A DNA stretch of 64,000 nucleotides from Zwartia vadi (GTDB lineage: Bacteria > Pseudomonadota > Gammaproteobacteria > Burkholderiales > Burkholderiaceae_B): the NCBI RefSeq assembly GCF_030410375.1, contig NZ_JAUHHE010000007.1, positions 1-64,000 of the forward strand, read 5' to 3'. The notes under the pieces were generated by a model. The model was not told where the DNA came from. It was given only the letters and a program-made list of their open reading frames with translations, and did not search any database. Positions 36,418 through 44,459 of the stretch are shown in pieces; position 1 is the stretch's first letter, and the number at the start of each line of letters is the position of its first letter. Made by a program: the position numbers and the translations under genes.

Positions 36418-37743
36418 ATGCTTAACCACCTTTTTTGCGCCGTCCGACGCAGCATCCACTCGGTCGCGATTGCATCAGTGGTGACGCTCGCCGCCATGAC
36501 AGCGACCGGTCTGACACCGGTCTGGGCGCAGAAATCACCAACAGACAAGACCCAGACAGACAAAGCTGCCGCGGATAAAGCGGCGGCCAAGCCCGCGCCC
36601 TCGGCCGCCGCCACCACCGCGACGATGCCCTCACCCTTGGTACCGGTTCAGGTCGGTGACTTGTCTCCGGTCCCGGCCCCCGCGATTGCGGCCAAGGCCT
36701 GGATTACCGTAGATGTGACAAGCGGTCAGGTTGTGGCTTCGTCCAATCCGGACATGAAAATCGAACCGGCATCGCTCACCAAGATCATGACGGCCTATGT
36801 CGCGTTTACCGCCCTCAAGGAAAAACGGATTTCTCTCGACCAACAGGCCAACGTGTCCCAGACTGCCTGGAAAACACGCGGCTCGCGCATGTTCATCGAG
36901 CCGCGCAAGCCCGTTACCGTTGACGAGCTCATCAAGGGTGTGATCATCCAGTCCGGCAATGACGCCTCCGTGGCTCTGGCCGAGGCGGTCTCGGGCAGCG
37001 AGTCCGCGTTTGTTTCTGTCATGAACGAAGAAGCCCGCCGCATGGGCATGACCAACACAGTGTTTGTCAATACGACCGGTTTGCCTGATCCCCAGCACAT
37101 GACCACGGTGCGTGACCTGGCAATCATCGCGCGCCGCATGATCACGGATCATCCAGATTATTTTCCGTACTACGCGATGCGTGAGTTCACGTACAACAAG
37201 ATCAAGCAATCTAACCGCAATCGTCTGCTTTGGGCCGATCCCTCCGTTGATGGTATGAAGACCGGACATACGGAGGCCGCGGGCTATTGCCTCGTCGCAA
37301 CGGCCAAACGCGGAGACCGTCGTGTCATTACTGTGATCGTGGGCTCCGACAGCATGGCCACGCGTGCCGAAGAAAGCCTCAAGTTGCTGAACTGGACTTT
37401 CCAGAACTTTGAGACGGTCAAACTATTTGATCAAACGCACGCCGCGGTCGAAGCACAAGTCTGGCAGGGCAAGGTCGACTCCACCAAGCTTGGCGTGGCC
37501 GAGCCGCTGTGGGTGACGGTCCCGCGTGGCAAGGCCTCCGAGGTCAAGCCGATCGCCAAGCGTCCTGATCCTTTGTTTGCGCCTCTGGCTAAGGACGAGC
37601 GCGTGGGCACGCTGACGCTCATGCTCGAGGACAAGATGCTGTTGACTCGCCCCTTGCTGGTGCTGGACCCTGTCGAGCGCGCCGGTTTTGTGGGTCGTAC
37701 AGTGGACTCGGTAAGATTGTGGTTCCGTAAAAAGCCGGATTAA
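36418..37743 (+). CDS. dacC: D-alanyl-D-alanine carboxypeptidase (penicillin-binding protein 5/6 type)
   Basis: A 441-aa periplasmic DD-carboxypeptidase that trims peptidoglycan pentapeptides. It has a signal peptide (cleavage about GLTPVWA-QK), a Pro/Ala/Lys-rich linker of about 45 residues, then the three penicilloyl-serine motifs: SLTK (near 120), SGN (near 180) and KTGHTEAAGYC (near 280). A C-terminal beta domain and a final amphipathic stretch (VDSVRLWFRKKPD) should anchor it to the membrane. GTG at 36409 is an alternative start. Confidence 0.94.
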   Translation: MLNHLFCAVRRSIHSVAIASVVTLAAMTATGLTPVWAQKSPTDKTQTDKAAADKAAAKPAPSAAATTATMPSPLVPVQVGDLSPVPAPAIAAKAWITVDVTSGQVVASSNPDMKIEPASLTKIMTAYVAFTALKEKRISLDQQANVSQTAWKTRGSRMFIEPRKPVTVDELIKGVIIQSGNDASVALAEAVSGSESAFVSVMNEEARRMGMTNTVFVNTTGLPDPQHMTTVRDLAIIARRMITDHPDYFPYYAMREFTYNKIKQSNRNRLLWADPSVDGMKTGHTEAAGYCLVATAKRGDRRVITVIVGSDSMATRAEESLKLLNWTFQNFETVKLFDQTHAAVEAQVWQGKVDSTKLGVAEPLWVTVPRGKASEVKPIAKRPDPLFAPLAKDERVGTLTLMLEDKMLLTRPLLVLDPVERAGFVGRTVDSVRLWFRKKPD

Positions 37744-37819
37744 GACGCGCAGCGTCCTGGTCCGCGATGTGTGTGTTCATCAGTTTCAATCATAACGATC
37801 AAGCAGAGAGAGATAAAAG

Positions 37820-38704
37820 ATGGTTCAGAACATGTTGATTCAAGGTGTGTCGGGAGATCCGATTGTTTATCTGAATGGTGTGTTTGGACCGTTGTCCGAA
37901 GCCAAAATTTCAGTCCTTGATCGTGGCTTTATTTTTGGTGACGGGATCTACGAGGTGGTGCCGATTTATCACGGCAAACCTTTCCGCATGGAACAGCATT
38001 TGGCGCGCCTCGAGCGCAGCCTCGCCAAGATCCACATCGCCCAGCCGATGACCAAGGCGCAGTGGATCGAGCTGGTCAAGGATCTGGTTTCCAAGACCAC
38101 AGAACAAACATGCATGGTGTATATCCAGATCACGCGAGGTGTGGCCAAGCGCGATCATGCTTATCCCGTTCCTGCCGTGAAGCCAACGGTGTTCGCCATG
38201 GTGGCACCGATGTCGCCTCCGAGCGCCGCCGTGCGTGAAAAGGGTGTACGTCTGGTCAGCATTCCGGATGAGCGTTGGTTGCATTGCGATATCAAATCCG
38301 TCTCTTTGCTCGGTAACGTGCTGGCCAAACAGGCGGCGGTTGATGCGGGTGTGGACGAGGTTGTCCAGTTTCGCAACGGCAATTTGACCGAAGGCGCCTC
38401 GTGCAACATTTGGGTTGTGAAAAATGGCAAGGTCATCGCGCCCTTGAAAAACAATCTGGTGCTCGAGGGTATTCGTTACGGTTTGTTTGAAGAGCTGTGC
38501 AAAGAAGTCAGCATCCCCTTTGAGCTGCGTGTGGTGACCGAGGCGGAAACTCGTGCGGCCGATGAAATGATGATGTCGTCCGCGACGCGCGAGGTCTTGC
38601 CTGTGGTTGAGCTTGATGGCAAACCCGTTGGCTCGGGCAAGCCTGGTCCGGTTTATCAAAAACTGCGTGCGGCGTATGACGCGCGTATCGCGGCCTTAGC
38701 GTAA
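37820..38704 (+). CDS. dat: D-amino-acid (branched-chain-type) aminotransferase, class IV PLP
   Basis: A 294-aa fold-type IV aminotransferase. Seen: VYLNGVFGPLSEAKISVLDRGFIFGDGIYE at the N-terminus, the PLP-lysine in HCDIKSVSLLGNVLAKQAA near 155, VVQFRNGNLTEGASCNIWVV near 180 and MMMSSATREVLPVVELDG near 250. The TEGASCN segment is typical of D-alanine aminotransferases. The gene lies between dacC and DUF493-lipB-lipA, a conserved arrangement in Burkholderiales; it may feed D-amino acids to the cell wall. Confidence 0.92.
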   Translation: MVQNMLIQGVSGDPIVYLNGVFGPLSEAKISVLDRGFIFGDGIYEVVPIYHGKPFRMEQHLARLERSLAKIHIAQPMTKAQWIELVKDLVSKTTEQTCMVYIQITRGVAKRDHAYPVPAVKPTVFAMVAPMSPPSAAVREKGVRLVSIPDERWLHCDIKSVSLLGNVLAKQAAVDAGVDEVVQFRNGNLTEGASCNIWVVKNGKVIAPLKNNLVLEGIRYGLFEELCKEVSIPFELRVVTEAETRAADEMMMSSATREVLPVVELDGKPVGSGKPGPVYQKLRAAYDARIAALA

Positions 38705-38728
38705 ATAACGCGAGTCGAGGTAGCTGAA

Positions 38729-39001
38729 GTGTCTATTCCTGAAAACGAATCGCTGATCAAATATCCGTGCCAATTTCCCATCAAGGTGATGGGAAAGCAA
38801 ACGCCCGAGCTAGCACAGGTATTGACGGCGGTCGTACTCGAGCATGACCCCGCCTTTGATGCGGCGACGGTTGAAATGCGTCCGAGCAAGGGGGGCAACT
38901 ATATGGGGCTGACCTTTACTATCAACGCAACCTCGCGTGAGCAACTCGACGCACTGTATCGCGCTCTGCACGGACACCCCATGGTGTCGGTGGTGTTGTA
39001 A
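38729..39001 (+). CDS. DUF493 (YbeD-like) protein
   Basis: A 90-aa ACT-like small protein. The pattern [20 protein letters not shown] near 8 and [21 protein letters not shown] near 58 matches DUF493/YbeD, which sits next to lipB in many Proteobacteria and is thought to be linked to lipoate metabolism. GTG start at 38729. The lipB start follows 2 nt after the stop. Confidence 0.92.
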   Translation: MSIPENESLIKYPCQFPIKVMGKQTPELAQVLTAVVLEHDPAFDAATVEMRPSKGGNYMGLTFTINATSREQLDALYRALHGHPMVSVVL

Positions 39002-39002
39002 C

Positions 39003-39662
39003 TTGAGTCGTACCTGGCCGCGCCCGACGCCCTACGAACCGGTTTGGCGAGCCATGCAAGCCTTTACCGAGGCCCGTACGCCCGACACCCCCGATGAAAT
39101 CTGGCTGGTGGAACACGAGCCTGTATACACGCTGGGTCAGGCAAGCAAGCCTGAGCACCTGCTCAACCCTGGCAACATCCCTGTGATTCAAACCGACCGG
39201 GGCGGGCAGGTGACCTATCACGGCCCCGGTCAGGTGATGGCCTATATTCTTGCGGATCTCAGGCGCTCCGGACGCTTTATCAAGGCGATGGTGCATCAGA
39301 TCGAAGAGGCGACGATCGAGACACTCAGGCTCTACGGAATCGAAAATGCCTGTCGTAAAGAGGGCGCGCCAGGTGTCTATGTGCCTCTGGGATCTGTGAT
39401 CTCAGCCGGTGAGGGGGCAGCGGAGCTCGCCAAAATCGCCGCCTTGGGCATCAAGGTCCGCAATGGTTGCACCTATCACGGCATGGCGCTCAATGTGGAC
39501 ATGGATTTGACCCCGTTCAACGGGATTAACCCCTGTGGTTACGCTGGGTTGCAGACGGTGTGCATGGCGCAATATGGCGTCCAGGCGAGCTGGGTTGATG
39601 TTGCGCAAACATTGTCCCAACAAATAACAAGGTACTGCGGTTTGTCCCTCTCCAACGGGTAA
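39003..39662 (+). CDS. lipB: Octanoyl-[acyl-carrier-protein]:protein N-octanoyltransferase
   Basis: A 219-aa enzyme that moves octanoate from ACP to lipoyl domains. Signature segments: [17 protein letters not shown] near 38, [20 protein letters not shown] near 62, GAPGVYVP with the cysteine-lysine site downstream in [19 protein letters not shown] near 150, and [13 protein letters not shown] near 176. The first sensible start is TTG at 39003, just after the DUF493 stop. An in-frame ORF from 38937 inside DUF493 adds an unlikely cysteine-rich tail. Confidence 0.94.
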   Translation: MSRTWPRPTPYEPVWRAMQAFTEARTPDTPDEIWLVEHEPVYTLGQASKPEHLLNPGNIPVIQTDRGGQVTYHGPGQVMAYILADLRRSGRFIKAMVHQIEEATIETLRLYGIENACRKEGAPGVYVPLGSVISAGEGAAELAKIAALGIKVRNGCTYHGMALNVDMDLTPFNGINPCGYAGLQTVCMAQYGVQASWVDVAQTLSQQITRYCGLSLSNG

Positions 39663-39690
39663 AATGGATACTTACAGTCACTGAACGGTC

Positions 39691-39707
39691 GGGCGTGTAA
39701 AACGCCC
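39691..39707 (+). other. Hairpin between lipB and lipA
   Basis: Inverted repeat GGGCGT-GTAAA-ACGCCC, 10 nt before the lipA ATG. There is no T-run after it, so it is not a standard terminator; it may form a 5' mRNA structure near the lipA ribosome-binding site, which is weak. Confidence 0.4.
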
Positions 39708-39716
39708 ACGGATCCT

Positions 39717-40730
39717 ATGTCTACACAACCTGAACACACCTCGACAGCTGCTGCGCCCGCAGTCGCTGCCTCAGCCGCCCCCTACGATGCGACGCAAAAG
39801 CAGAAATCGCAGGCCAAGACCTCTCGGATTCCAATCAAGGTCGTCGCCGCTGAGCGCTTGAAAAAACCGGACTGGATCCGGGTCAAGGCGGCGCCTGCGG
39901 GCTCCAGGTTTTACGACATCAAACGTATTTTGCGCGAGCACAATCTGCACACGGTGTGTGAGGAAGCCTCCTGCCCCAATATTGGCGAGTGCTTCGGCAA
40001 AGGCACCGCGACGTTCATGATCATGGGTGACAAGTGCACCCGTCGATGCCCGTTTTGTGATGTCGGACATGGCCGTCCGGATCCTCTGGATGTCAACGAG
40101 CCGGTCAATCTGGCGCGTACCATCGCTGCGCTCAAATTAAGCTACGTCGTGATTACTTCGGTCGATCGCGATGATCTGCGTGATGGTGGCGCGGGCCATT
40201 TTGTGGAATGCATTCAAAAAGTCCGCGAGCTGTCTCCTGAGACACGCATCGAGGTATTGGTACCCGACTTCCGTGGCCGCCTTGATCGCGCCTTGGAGAT
40301 TTTGGATGGCGGTCCGCCGGACGTGATGAACCACAACCTCGAGACCGTGCCACGCTTGTACAAGCAAGCGCGCCCGGGCTCGGACTACATGCATTCGCTC
40401 AAGTTGCTCCAAGAATTTAAAAAGCGTCATCCCAACACGCCCACCAAATCAGGTTTGATGCTTGGACTTGGCGAAACCGACGAAGAAATCCTCCAGGTGA
40501 TGCGCGACATGCGCGCGCATGATGTCGAGATGCTGACGATCGGTCAGTATCTGCAGCCTTCGGAGCATCACTTGCCCGTACTGCGTTACGTGCATCCCGA
40601 TACGTTCAAGATGTTCGAGCGCGAAGCCTATGCGATGGGTTTCCATCATGCGGCAGTAGGCGCGATGGTGCGTTCGTCATATCACGCGGATGAGCAAGCA
40701 CATGCGGCGAGCTTGAGTGCAGCAGGGTAG
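39717..40730 (+). CDS. lipA: Lipoyl synthase
   Basis: A 337-aa radical-SAM enzyme that inserts two sulfurs into the octanoyl chain. It carries the auxiliary cluster motif [12 protein letters not shown] near 82 and the radical-SAM motif [10 protein letters not shown] near 108, plus the C-terminal [18 protein letters not shown] with the RSSY serine ligand. The N-terminal 40 residues are low-complexity. Its last 144 bases (40585-40728) are partly copied downstream at 41466-41573. Confidence 0.97.
   Translation: MSTQPEHTSTAAAPAVAASAAPYDATQKQKSQAKTSRIPIKVVAAERLKKPDWIRVKAAPAGSRFYDIKRILREHNLHTVCEEASCPNIGECFGKGTATFMIMGDKCTRRCPFCDVGHGRPDPLDVNEPVNLARTIAALKLSYVVITSVDRDDLRDGGAGHFVECIQKVRELSPETRIEVLVPDFRGRLDRALEILDGGPPDVMNHNLETVPRLYKQARPGSDYMHSLKLLQEFKKRHPNTPTKSGLMLGLGETDEEILQVMRDMRAHDVEMLTIGQYLQPSEHHLPVLRYVHPDTFKMFEREAYAMGFHHAAVGAMVRSSYHADEQAHAASLSAAG
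40585..40728 (+). repeat. lipA 3'-end direct repeat, full copy
   Basis: This stretch, from codons YVHPDTFK to the last glycine codon, is repeated at 41466-41573 with three base changes and one 36-bp in-frame gap. The pair brackets the first toxin-antitoxin module. Confidence 0.9.
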
Positions 40731-40737
40731 TTTCAAA

Positions 40738-40783
40738 ATTCGAATATTTCGATTGTTTCGTTTAATTCGAATGATGTCATAAT
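40738..40783 (+). promoter_or_regulatory. Probable promoter and operator of the antitoxin-PIN module
   Basis: Two identical palindromes ATTCGAAT (40738-40745 and 40765-40772) lie 27 nt apart, followed by a -10-like CATAAT at 40778-40783. Such paired palindromes over a promoter are typical of autoregulated antitoxin operators. The -35 is not clear. Confidence 0.5.
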
Positions 40784-40831
40784 AGAGGTAAGTGAATCTC
40801 CTTGAGGCTCAACTTATTTTAGGATTTAAAT

Positions 40832-41299
40832 ATGACTCAAGAAACGCTGCTGGAGTCCGTCGAAAATGATCATGATGCAGAGATGGCAAAGATCGCTCAG
40901 CGCTGCATCATGGCTGCTCTGGATCATTCTAGGGCTACAAAACTCGTCCTCGTTCAGGAAGGTGGTCCATCAACGAACGGTCCAATCATAGAGTTGCCAC
41001 CACAAGCGCTTCGCGCCGTAGCGAATTTGCTCGGTCTGATGGCGCAGCAACAGCCGATCGTTTTGATTCCCCAAAAGCATGAGCTCTCCACTCAAGAGGT
41101 GGCAAACTTATTGAATGTATCTCGACCATTCGTCATCAAGCTAATTGAGTCAGGTATGTTGAAGTGCCGCAAAGTAGGAAGACATCGGCGCGTGGAGTTT
41201 TCCGAGCTGATGAGATATCAAAAGGACTCGCAACTGAAAAGAGATGCCGCTCTCGACGAGTTGGCGGCGATAGGGCAAGAGTTAGGGCTCGATGATTAA
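40832..41299 (+). CDS. Helix-turn-helix antitoxin (excisionase-type) of a PIN-toxin module
   Basis: A 155-aa protein with a MerR/excisionase-like helix-turn-helix: LSTQEVANLLNVSRPFVIKL near residue 86, then a wing KCRKVGRHRRVEFSEL near 110. The N-terminal half is a coiled or helical region with IELPPQALRAVANLLGLMAQ. Proteins of this layout commonly pair with PIN-domain RNases. It overlaps the next gene by one base (TAATG). AGGA lies 8 nt before the ATG. The partner is truncated, so this antitoxin may now be an orphan. Confidence 0.8.
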   Translation: MTQETLLESVENDHDAEMAKIAQRCIMAALDHSRATKLVLVQEGGPSTNGPIIELPPQALRAVANLLGLMAQQQPIVLIPQKHELSTQEVANLLNVSRPFVIKLIESGMLKCRKVGRHRRVEFSELMRYQKDSQLKRDAALDELAAIGQELGLDD

Positions 41300-41538
41300 T
41301 GGCGGGCTCTGCAAAATACACCGCAATCTTAGATGCAAACGTTCTATACCCGAATACGCTCAGAAACCTGTTGCTTAGTTTAGCGAGCGACGGTCTTTAC
41401 CACGCAAAGTGGACGACGGAGATTACTCATGAATGGTCGAGAAATCTTATTGCTGATCGTCCAGAGTTACGTGCATCGCGACACGTTCAAGATGTTCGAG
41501 CGCGAAGCCTATGCGATGGGTTTCCATCACGCGGATGA
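41299..41538 (+). pseudogene. Truncated PIN-domain toxin
   Basis: Residues 1-56 look like the start of a PIN nuclease: YTAILDANVLYPNTLRNLLL with the first catalytic Asp near residue 12, then [16 protein letters not shown] with the conserved Glu near 45. PIN toxins of this type are usually about 180 aa. At about 41466 the sequence changes abruptly into a copy of the lipA 3' end, read out of its own frame, and stops at 41538. The remaining acidic residues of the PIN active site are lost, so it should be inactive. Confidence 0.85.
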
Positions 41539-41573
41539 GCAAGCGCATGCGGCGAGCTTGAGTGCAGCAGGGG
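41466..41573 (+). repeat. lipA 3'-end direct repeat, partial copy
   Basis: It matches lipA bases 40585-40728 except for three substitutions and the loss of 36 bp between short repeats (CATCATGCGG / CATATCACGCGG), which would remove 12 residues including the RSSY motif. It interrupts the PIN gene. A 62-aa ORF across it (41429-41617) is a by-product of the fusion. Confidence 0.9.
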
Positions 41574-41605
41574 AGTTCTATCAAAGAGTAAATGATTCTT
41601 TTTTG

Positions 41606-41617
41606 CTACAATTGTAG
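41606..41617 (+). promoter_or_regulatory. Perfect palindrome, likely operator of the ParD/RelE-type module
   Basis: The 12-bp palindrome CTACAATTGTAG contains a -10-like TACAAT and ends 17 nt before the antitoxin ATG. This arrangement fits autorepression by the antitoxin. Confidence 0.5.
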
Positions 41618-41634
41618 TATCAGGAGAGGATGCC

Positions 41635-41859
41635 ATGGGAATGCCAGTCCGCATTGACGATTATCTTTATGAGCAAGCGAAAGCGCACGCTCACGCTGAA
41701 CGTCGTACTATTGCAGGCCAAGTTGAATTTTGGGCGCTAGTTGGAAAAGCAGCTTTGGATAATCCAGATTTACCAATTGATTTTGTTCGAGATTTGCTCA
41801 TAGCAAGAGCTGAAGGAAGGTCCCTTGCAACACCTTTCATTCCAAAAGGAAATGATTGA
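41635..41859 (+). CDS. ParD-like type II antitoxin
   Basis: A 74-aa protein starting MGMPVRIDDYLYEQAKAHAHAERRTI, the ribbon-helix-helix-like pattern of ParD-like antitoxins (strand PVRIDDYLY, then helices). The C-terminus ALDNPDLPIDFVRDLLIAR should bind the toxin. A strong AGGAGAGGA precedes the ATG. The stop overlaps the toxin start (TGATG), so translation is coupled. Confidence 0.85.
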   Translation: MGMPVRIDDYLYEQAKAHAHAERRTIAGQVEFWALVGKAALDNPDLPIDFVRDLLIARAEGRSLATPFIPKGND

Positions 41860-42140
41860 TGCCGGGTTGGACAGTAGAAGTATTTCAATCCGCAATATTT
41901 GCTAGAAGTTATAAAAAACTTCATAAAAAACAAAAAATCGATGTTGACGCTGGAATCGAAGAGATCATAAAAGACCCTCAAATCGGCACCCAAAAACGCG
42001 GTGACTTGAGTGGTGTTTATGTATATAAATTCAAAAGTCAAAAACAAGAGATACTTTTGGCGTATGAGTTTGATCCAAAGACAAGATATCTATTGTTACT
42101 AGGTACCCATGAAAATTTTTATCGCGATCTAAAGCGGTAA
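41859..42140 (+). CDS. RelE/ParE-family toxin
   Basis: A 93-aa protein: WTVEVFQSAIFARSYKKLHKKQKIDVDAGI, then KDPQIGTQKRGDLSGVYVYKF and QEILLAYEFDPKTRYLLLLGTHENFYRDLKR, which is the RelE/ParE-fold pattern with a C-terminal HENFYRDLK. Close relatives act as mRNA interferases or gyrase poisons; which one applies here is not clear. The ATG at 41859 overlaps the antitoxin stop. It seems intact. Confidence 0.88.
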   Translation: MPGWTVEVFQSAIFARSYKKLHKKQKIDVDAGIEEIIKDPQIGTQKRGDLSGVYVYKFKSQKQEILLAYEFDPKTRYLLLLGTHENFYRDLKR

Positions 42141-42174
42141 AGCTTTAACAGTTGAAAAAGGCCTCACGCACACC

Positions 42175-43353
42175 ATGCAGCTTCAAGGTATCCGGGTCGT
42201 AGACCTCACGCGGATTTTGTCCGGTCCGTTTTGTACGATGTTTTTGGCCGACATGGGTGCCGAGGTCATCAAGATCGAGGACCCCAAGGGCGGCGATCCG
42301 GTGCGCCATCAAGGTGAGGCGCCTAACGGATACTCTTTCTATTTTGCGTCTTTCAACCGCAACAAGCGTTCGATCACGCTTGATCTTCGTGCGCCGGAAG
42401 GCAAGGATATTTTGCGCGAGTTGCTCAAGACCGCGGATGTGGTGGTCAACAACTATCGTCCGGGCATCATGGACAAGATGGGTTTTGGGCGTGAAGCCTT
42501 GTCACAGATCAAACCCGATTTGGTGAGTTGCAACGTGACCGGTTTTGGTCTGGATGGTCCCTACGCGGATCGGCCTTCGTTTGATTTCATCGCGCAGGCG
42601 ATGAGTGGTTTCATGAGCGTGAATGGCGCAGCCAATGAGCCGCCGATGCGGGCGGCGCCTCCGATCTCGGATTTGATCGCAGGGTCTTATGCTGCAATGG
42701 GTATTTTGGCGGCGCTGGTGAGGCGCACGCGTACGGGTCAGGGCGAGGAGGTCACGACTTCTTTGACCGATGGTCTGACGAGTATGTTGGCTTTTTTGGC
42801 GACGAATTATTTTGCAACCGGTAAGCTGCCTTTGCGCACGGGCAATGACCATGCGCTGGCATCTCCCTACGGACTGTTTGAGGCTTCGGATGGTCAGGTT
42901 GCGATTGCGCCGAGTAACGATACGTTTTATTTCAAACTGCTGGCCGCGCTCGATCTTGAGCATCTGAGGGAACGCCCTGAGTTTGCAAATAACTCTTTAC
43001 GCTTTGCTAATCGCGAGGCCATCAATGCTGCGTTGAATGAAAAGGTTCGCCAAAAACCGATCGCGCACTGGATTGAAAAGCTCAACGAAGCCGGCGTGCC
43101 GTGTGGACGCGTGCTGAATATCGGCGAGGTGTTTGATGATCCGCAGACCCAGCATCAGCAAATGCGGTTGACGATTGAGCATCCCGAGCATGGTCGTCTG
43201 GATGTGCTGGGTTTTCCGATTAAGTTTTCGGATGATCCTTGTCAGATCCATCGTCCACCGCCGACTTTAGGGGTGGATAACGATGTGGTGCTCGGTGAGC
43301 TCGGGCTAACCGCAGAGGCGATCGCTTCACTTAAAAGCCGCGGAATTGTGTAA
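42175..43353 (+). CDS. Class III acyl-CoA transferase (CaiB/BaiF family), second copy
   Basis: A 392-aa CaiB/BaiF CoA transferase, a clear paralogue of the one at 23677 but not a recent duplicate. Motifs: IRVVDLTRILSGPFCTMFLADMGAEVIKIE, SCNVTGFGLDGPYADRPSFDFIAQA near 120 and APPISDLIAGSYAA near 163 with the catalytic Asp. The next gene is an HMG-CoA-lyase family enzyme, so the pair may activate and cleave a branched dicarboxylic acid. Confidence 0.92.
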   Translation: MQLQGIRVVDLTRILSGPFCTMFLADMGAEVIKIEDPKGGDPVRHQGEAPNGYSFYFASFNRNKRSITLDLRAPEGKDILRELLKTADVVVNNYRPGIMDKMGFGREALSQIKPDLVSCNVTGFGLDGPYADRPSFDFIAQAMSGFMSVNGAANEPPMRAAPPISDLIAGSYAAMGILAALVRRTRTGQGEEVTTSLTDGLTSMLAFLATNYFATGKLPLRTGNDHALASPYGLFEASDGQVAIAPSNDTFYFKLLAALDLEHLRERPEFANNSLRFANREAINAALNEKVRQKPIAHWIEKLNEAGVPCGRVLNIGEVFDDPQTQHQQMRLTIEHPEHGRLDVLGFPIKFSDDPCQIHRPPPTLGVDNDVVLGELGLTAEAIASLKSRGIV

Positions 43354-43371
43354 TCAATTGTTCAATAGATT

Positions 43372-43424
43372 GTGTAATATTGAATGCAAATTGAACGCAA
43401 ATTGAACACAATATTCAATCTCAT
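43372..43424 (+). repeat. Short AT-rich repeats in the CoA transferase-lyase gap
   Basis: The 123-bp gap contains two tandem GCAAATTGAAC units flanked by ATTGAAT on the left and ATTCAAT on the right, which could pair. It may be an operator for the downstream lyase gene or simple AT-rich repeat DNA. Confidence 0.4.
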
Positions 43425-43476
43425 TATTCGATCAAATATTCGACCTTATTATTAGACTTAACCTACGAGAATCATC

Positions 43477-44421
43477 ATGTCAGAACAATCTAAAAAATTT
43501 GTGACGGTCACCGAAGTCGGGACCCGTGACGGTTTTCAAGCAGAGCCAGAGTTCATCGCGACTGCCGATAAGGTCGCTGTCATCAATGCGCTGATCGATG
43601 CGGGTGTACGGAGTATCGAAGCGACCTCATTCGTGTCGCCCCGTGCACTGCCACAGCTGGCCGATGCGGCCGAGGTCCTGGCCCAGGTGCATCGCAATCC
43701 CAATGTACGTCTGGCAGTCCTCGTGCCAAACGCACGTGGTGCGGAGCGTGCCGCAGCGGCCAAGGCAGACATGATGGTGGGCTTTATTTCCGCGAGCGAA
43801 AGCCATTGCAAAACCAATCTCAATAAATCGATCGATCAGGCGATCGCCGACTTTGCCGAGGTGGTACCCATCGCGCGCCAATGGGACATCAAGTTGCGCG
43901 GTGCTGTCGCGACAGCGTTCGGTTGCCCCTTTGAGGGCGAAGTGTCCATCGACAATATTTTGAAGATCGTCGGCTCCTATGATGCTCACGGTATTCGCAA
44001 TATTACGTTTGGCGATACGACCGGGATGGCGACGCCTCCTGTGGTGACGCGCGTGGTCGAGGCGGTACGCAATAAGTATCCAGAGATGGAAATCGCGCTC
44101 CATTTCCACAACACCCGTGGTGTGGGTCTTGCCAACGTGATGAATGGTTTGCAGCTCGGTATTCGCGAGTTTGAGTCGTCCATCGCGGGTCTCGGCGGCT
44201 GTCCGTTTGCGCCGGGTGCGACTGGCAATATTTGCACCGAGGACTTGGTCTATCTGCTCGAAGAGTGTGGGTATGAAACCGGGATTGATCTGGAAAAGTT
44301 GATCGGTGTGGCCAAGCAGGTTGAGCAGATGATGGGGCGTCAATTGCCCGGTCAGATGATGAAAGCCGGTCCGCGTTTGAAATTGATGTCCCTGGACTCG
44401 GTACGACGCGCGGTCGGTTAA
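43477..44421 (+). CDS. Hydroxymethylglutaryl-CoA lyase family protein
   Basis: A 314-aa TIM-barrel lyase. Metal and substrate motifs: VTEVGTRDGFQAEPEFI near 9 (usually EVGPRDGLQNE), IEATSFVSPRALPQLADAAE near 47, IALHFHNTRGVGLANVMNGL near 205 and the catalytic-Cys loop GLGGCPFAPGATGN near 243. It cleaves a 3-hydroxy-3-methylglutaryl-CoA-type substrate. The altered N-terminal motif and the CoA-transferase neighbour suggest a related acyl-CoA instead of HMG-CoA in leucine breakdown. Confidence 0.9.
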   Translation: MSEQSKKFVTVTEVGTRDGFQAEPEFIATADKVAVINALIDAGVRSIEATSFVSPRALPQLADAAEVLAQVHRNPNVRLAVLVPNARGAERAAAAKADMMVGFISASESHCKTNLNKSIDQAIADFAEVVPIARQWDIKLRGAVATAFGCPFEGEVSIDNILKIVGSYDAHGIRNITFGDTTGMATPPVVTRVVEAVRNKYPEMEIALHFHNTRGVGLANVMNGLQLGIREFESSIAGLGGCPFAPGATGNICTEDLVYLLEECGYETGIDLEKLIGVAKQVEQMMGRQLPGQMMKAGPRLKLMSLDSVRRAVG

Positions 44422-44434
44422 CCACGCGCCGTGT

Positions 44435-44459
44435 TTGATCGAACGCTTTGATCGATCAA
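44435..44459. terminator. Possible bidirectional terminator
   Basis: Seven-base arms TTGATCG and CGATCAA with an 11-nt loop lie between the converging lyase and aldehyde dehydrogenase genes and cover the latter's stop. The T-run is weak, so function is uncertain. Confidence 0.4.

Noticed and set aside
41429..41617. 62-aa ORF with lipA-like sequence
   Set aside because: It arises from the fusion of PIN-gene DNA read in another frame and the copied lipA end; it has no independent start signals.
23677..43353. The two CaiB/BaiF genes (23677 and 42175) as a recent duplication
   Set aside because: Both are 392 aa but differ at most positions outside shared motifs and have different neighbours, so they are old paralogues.
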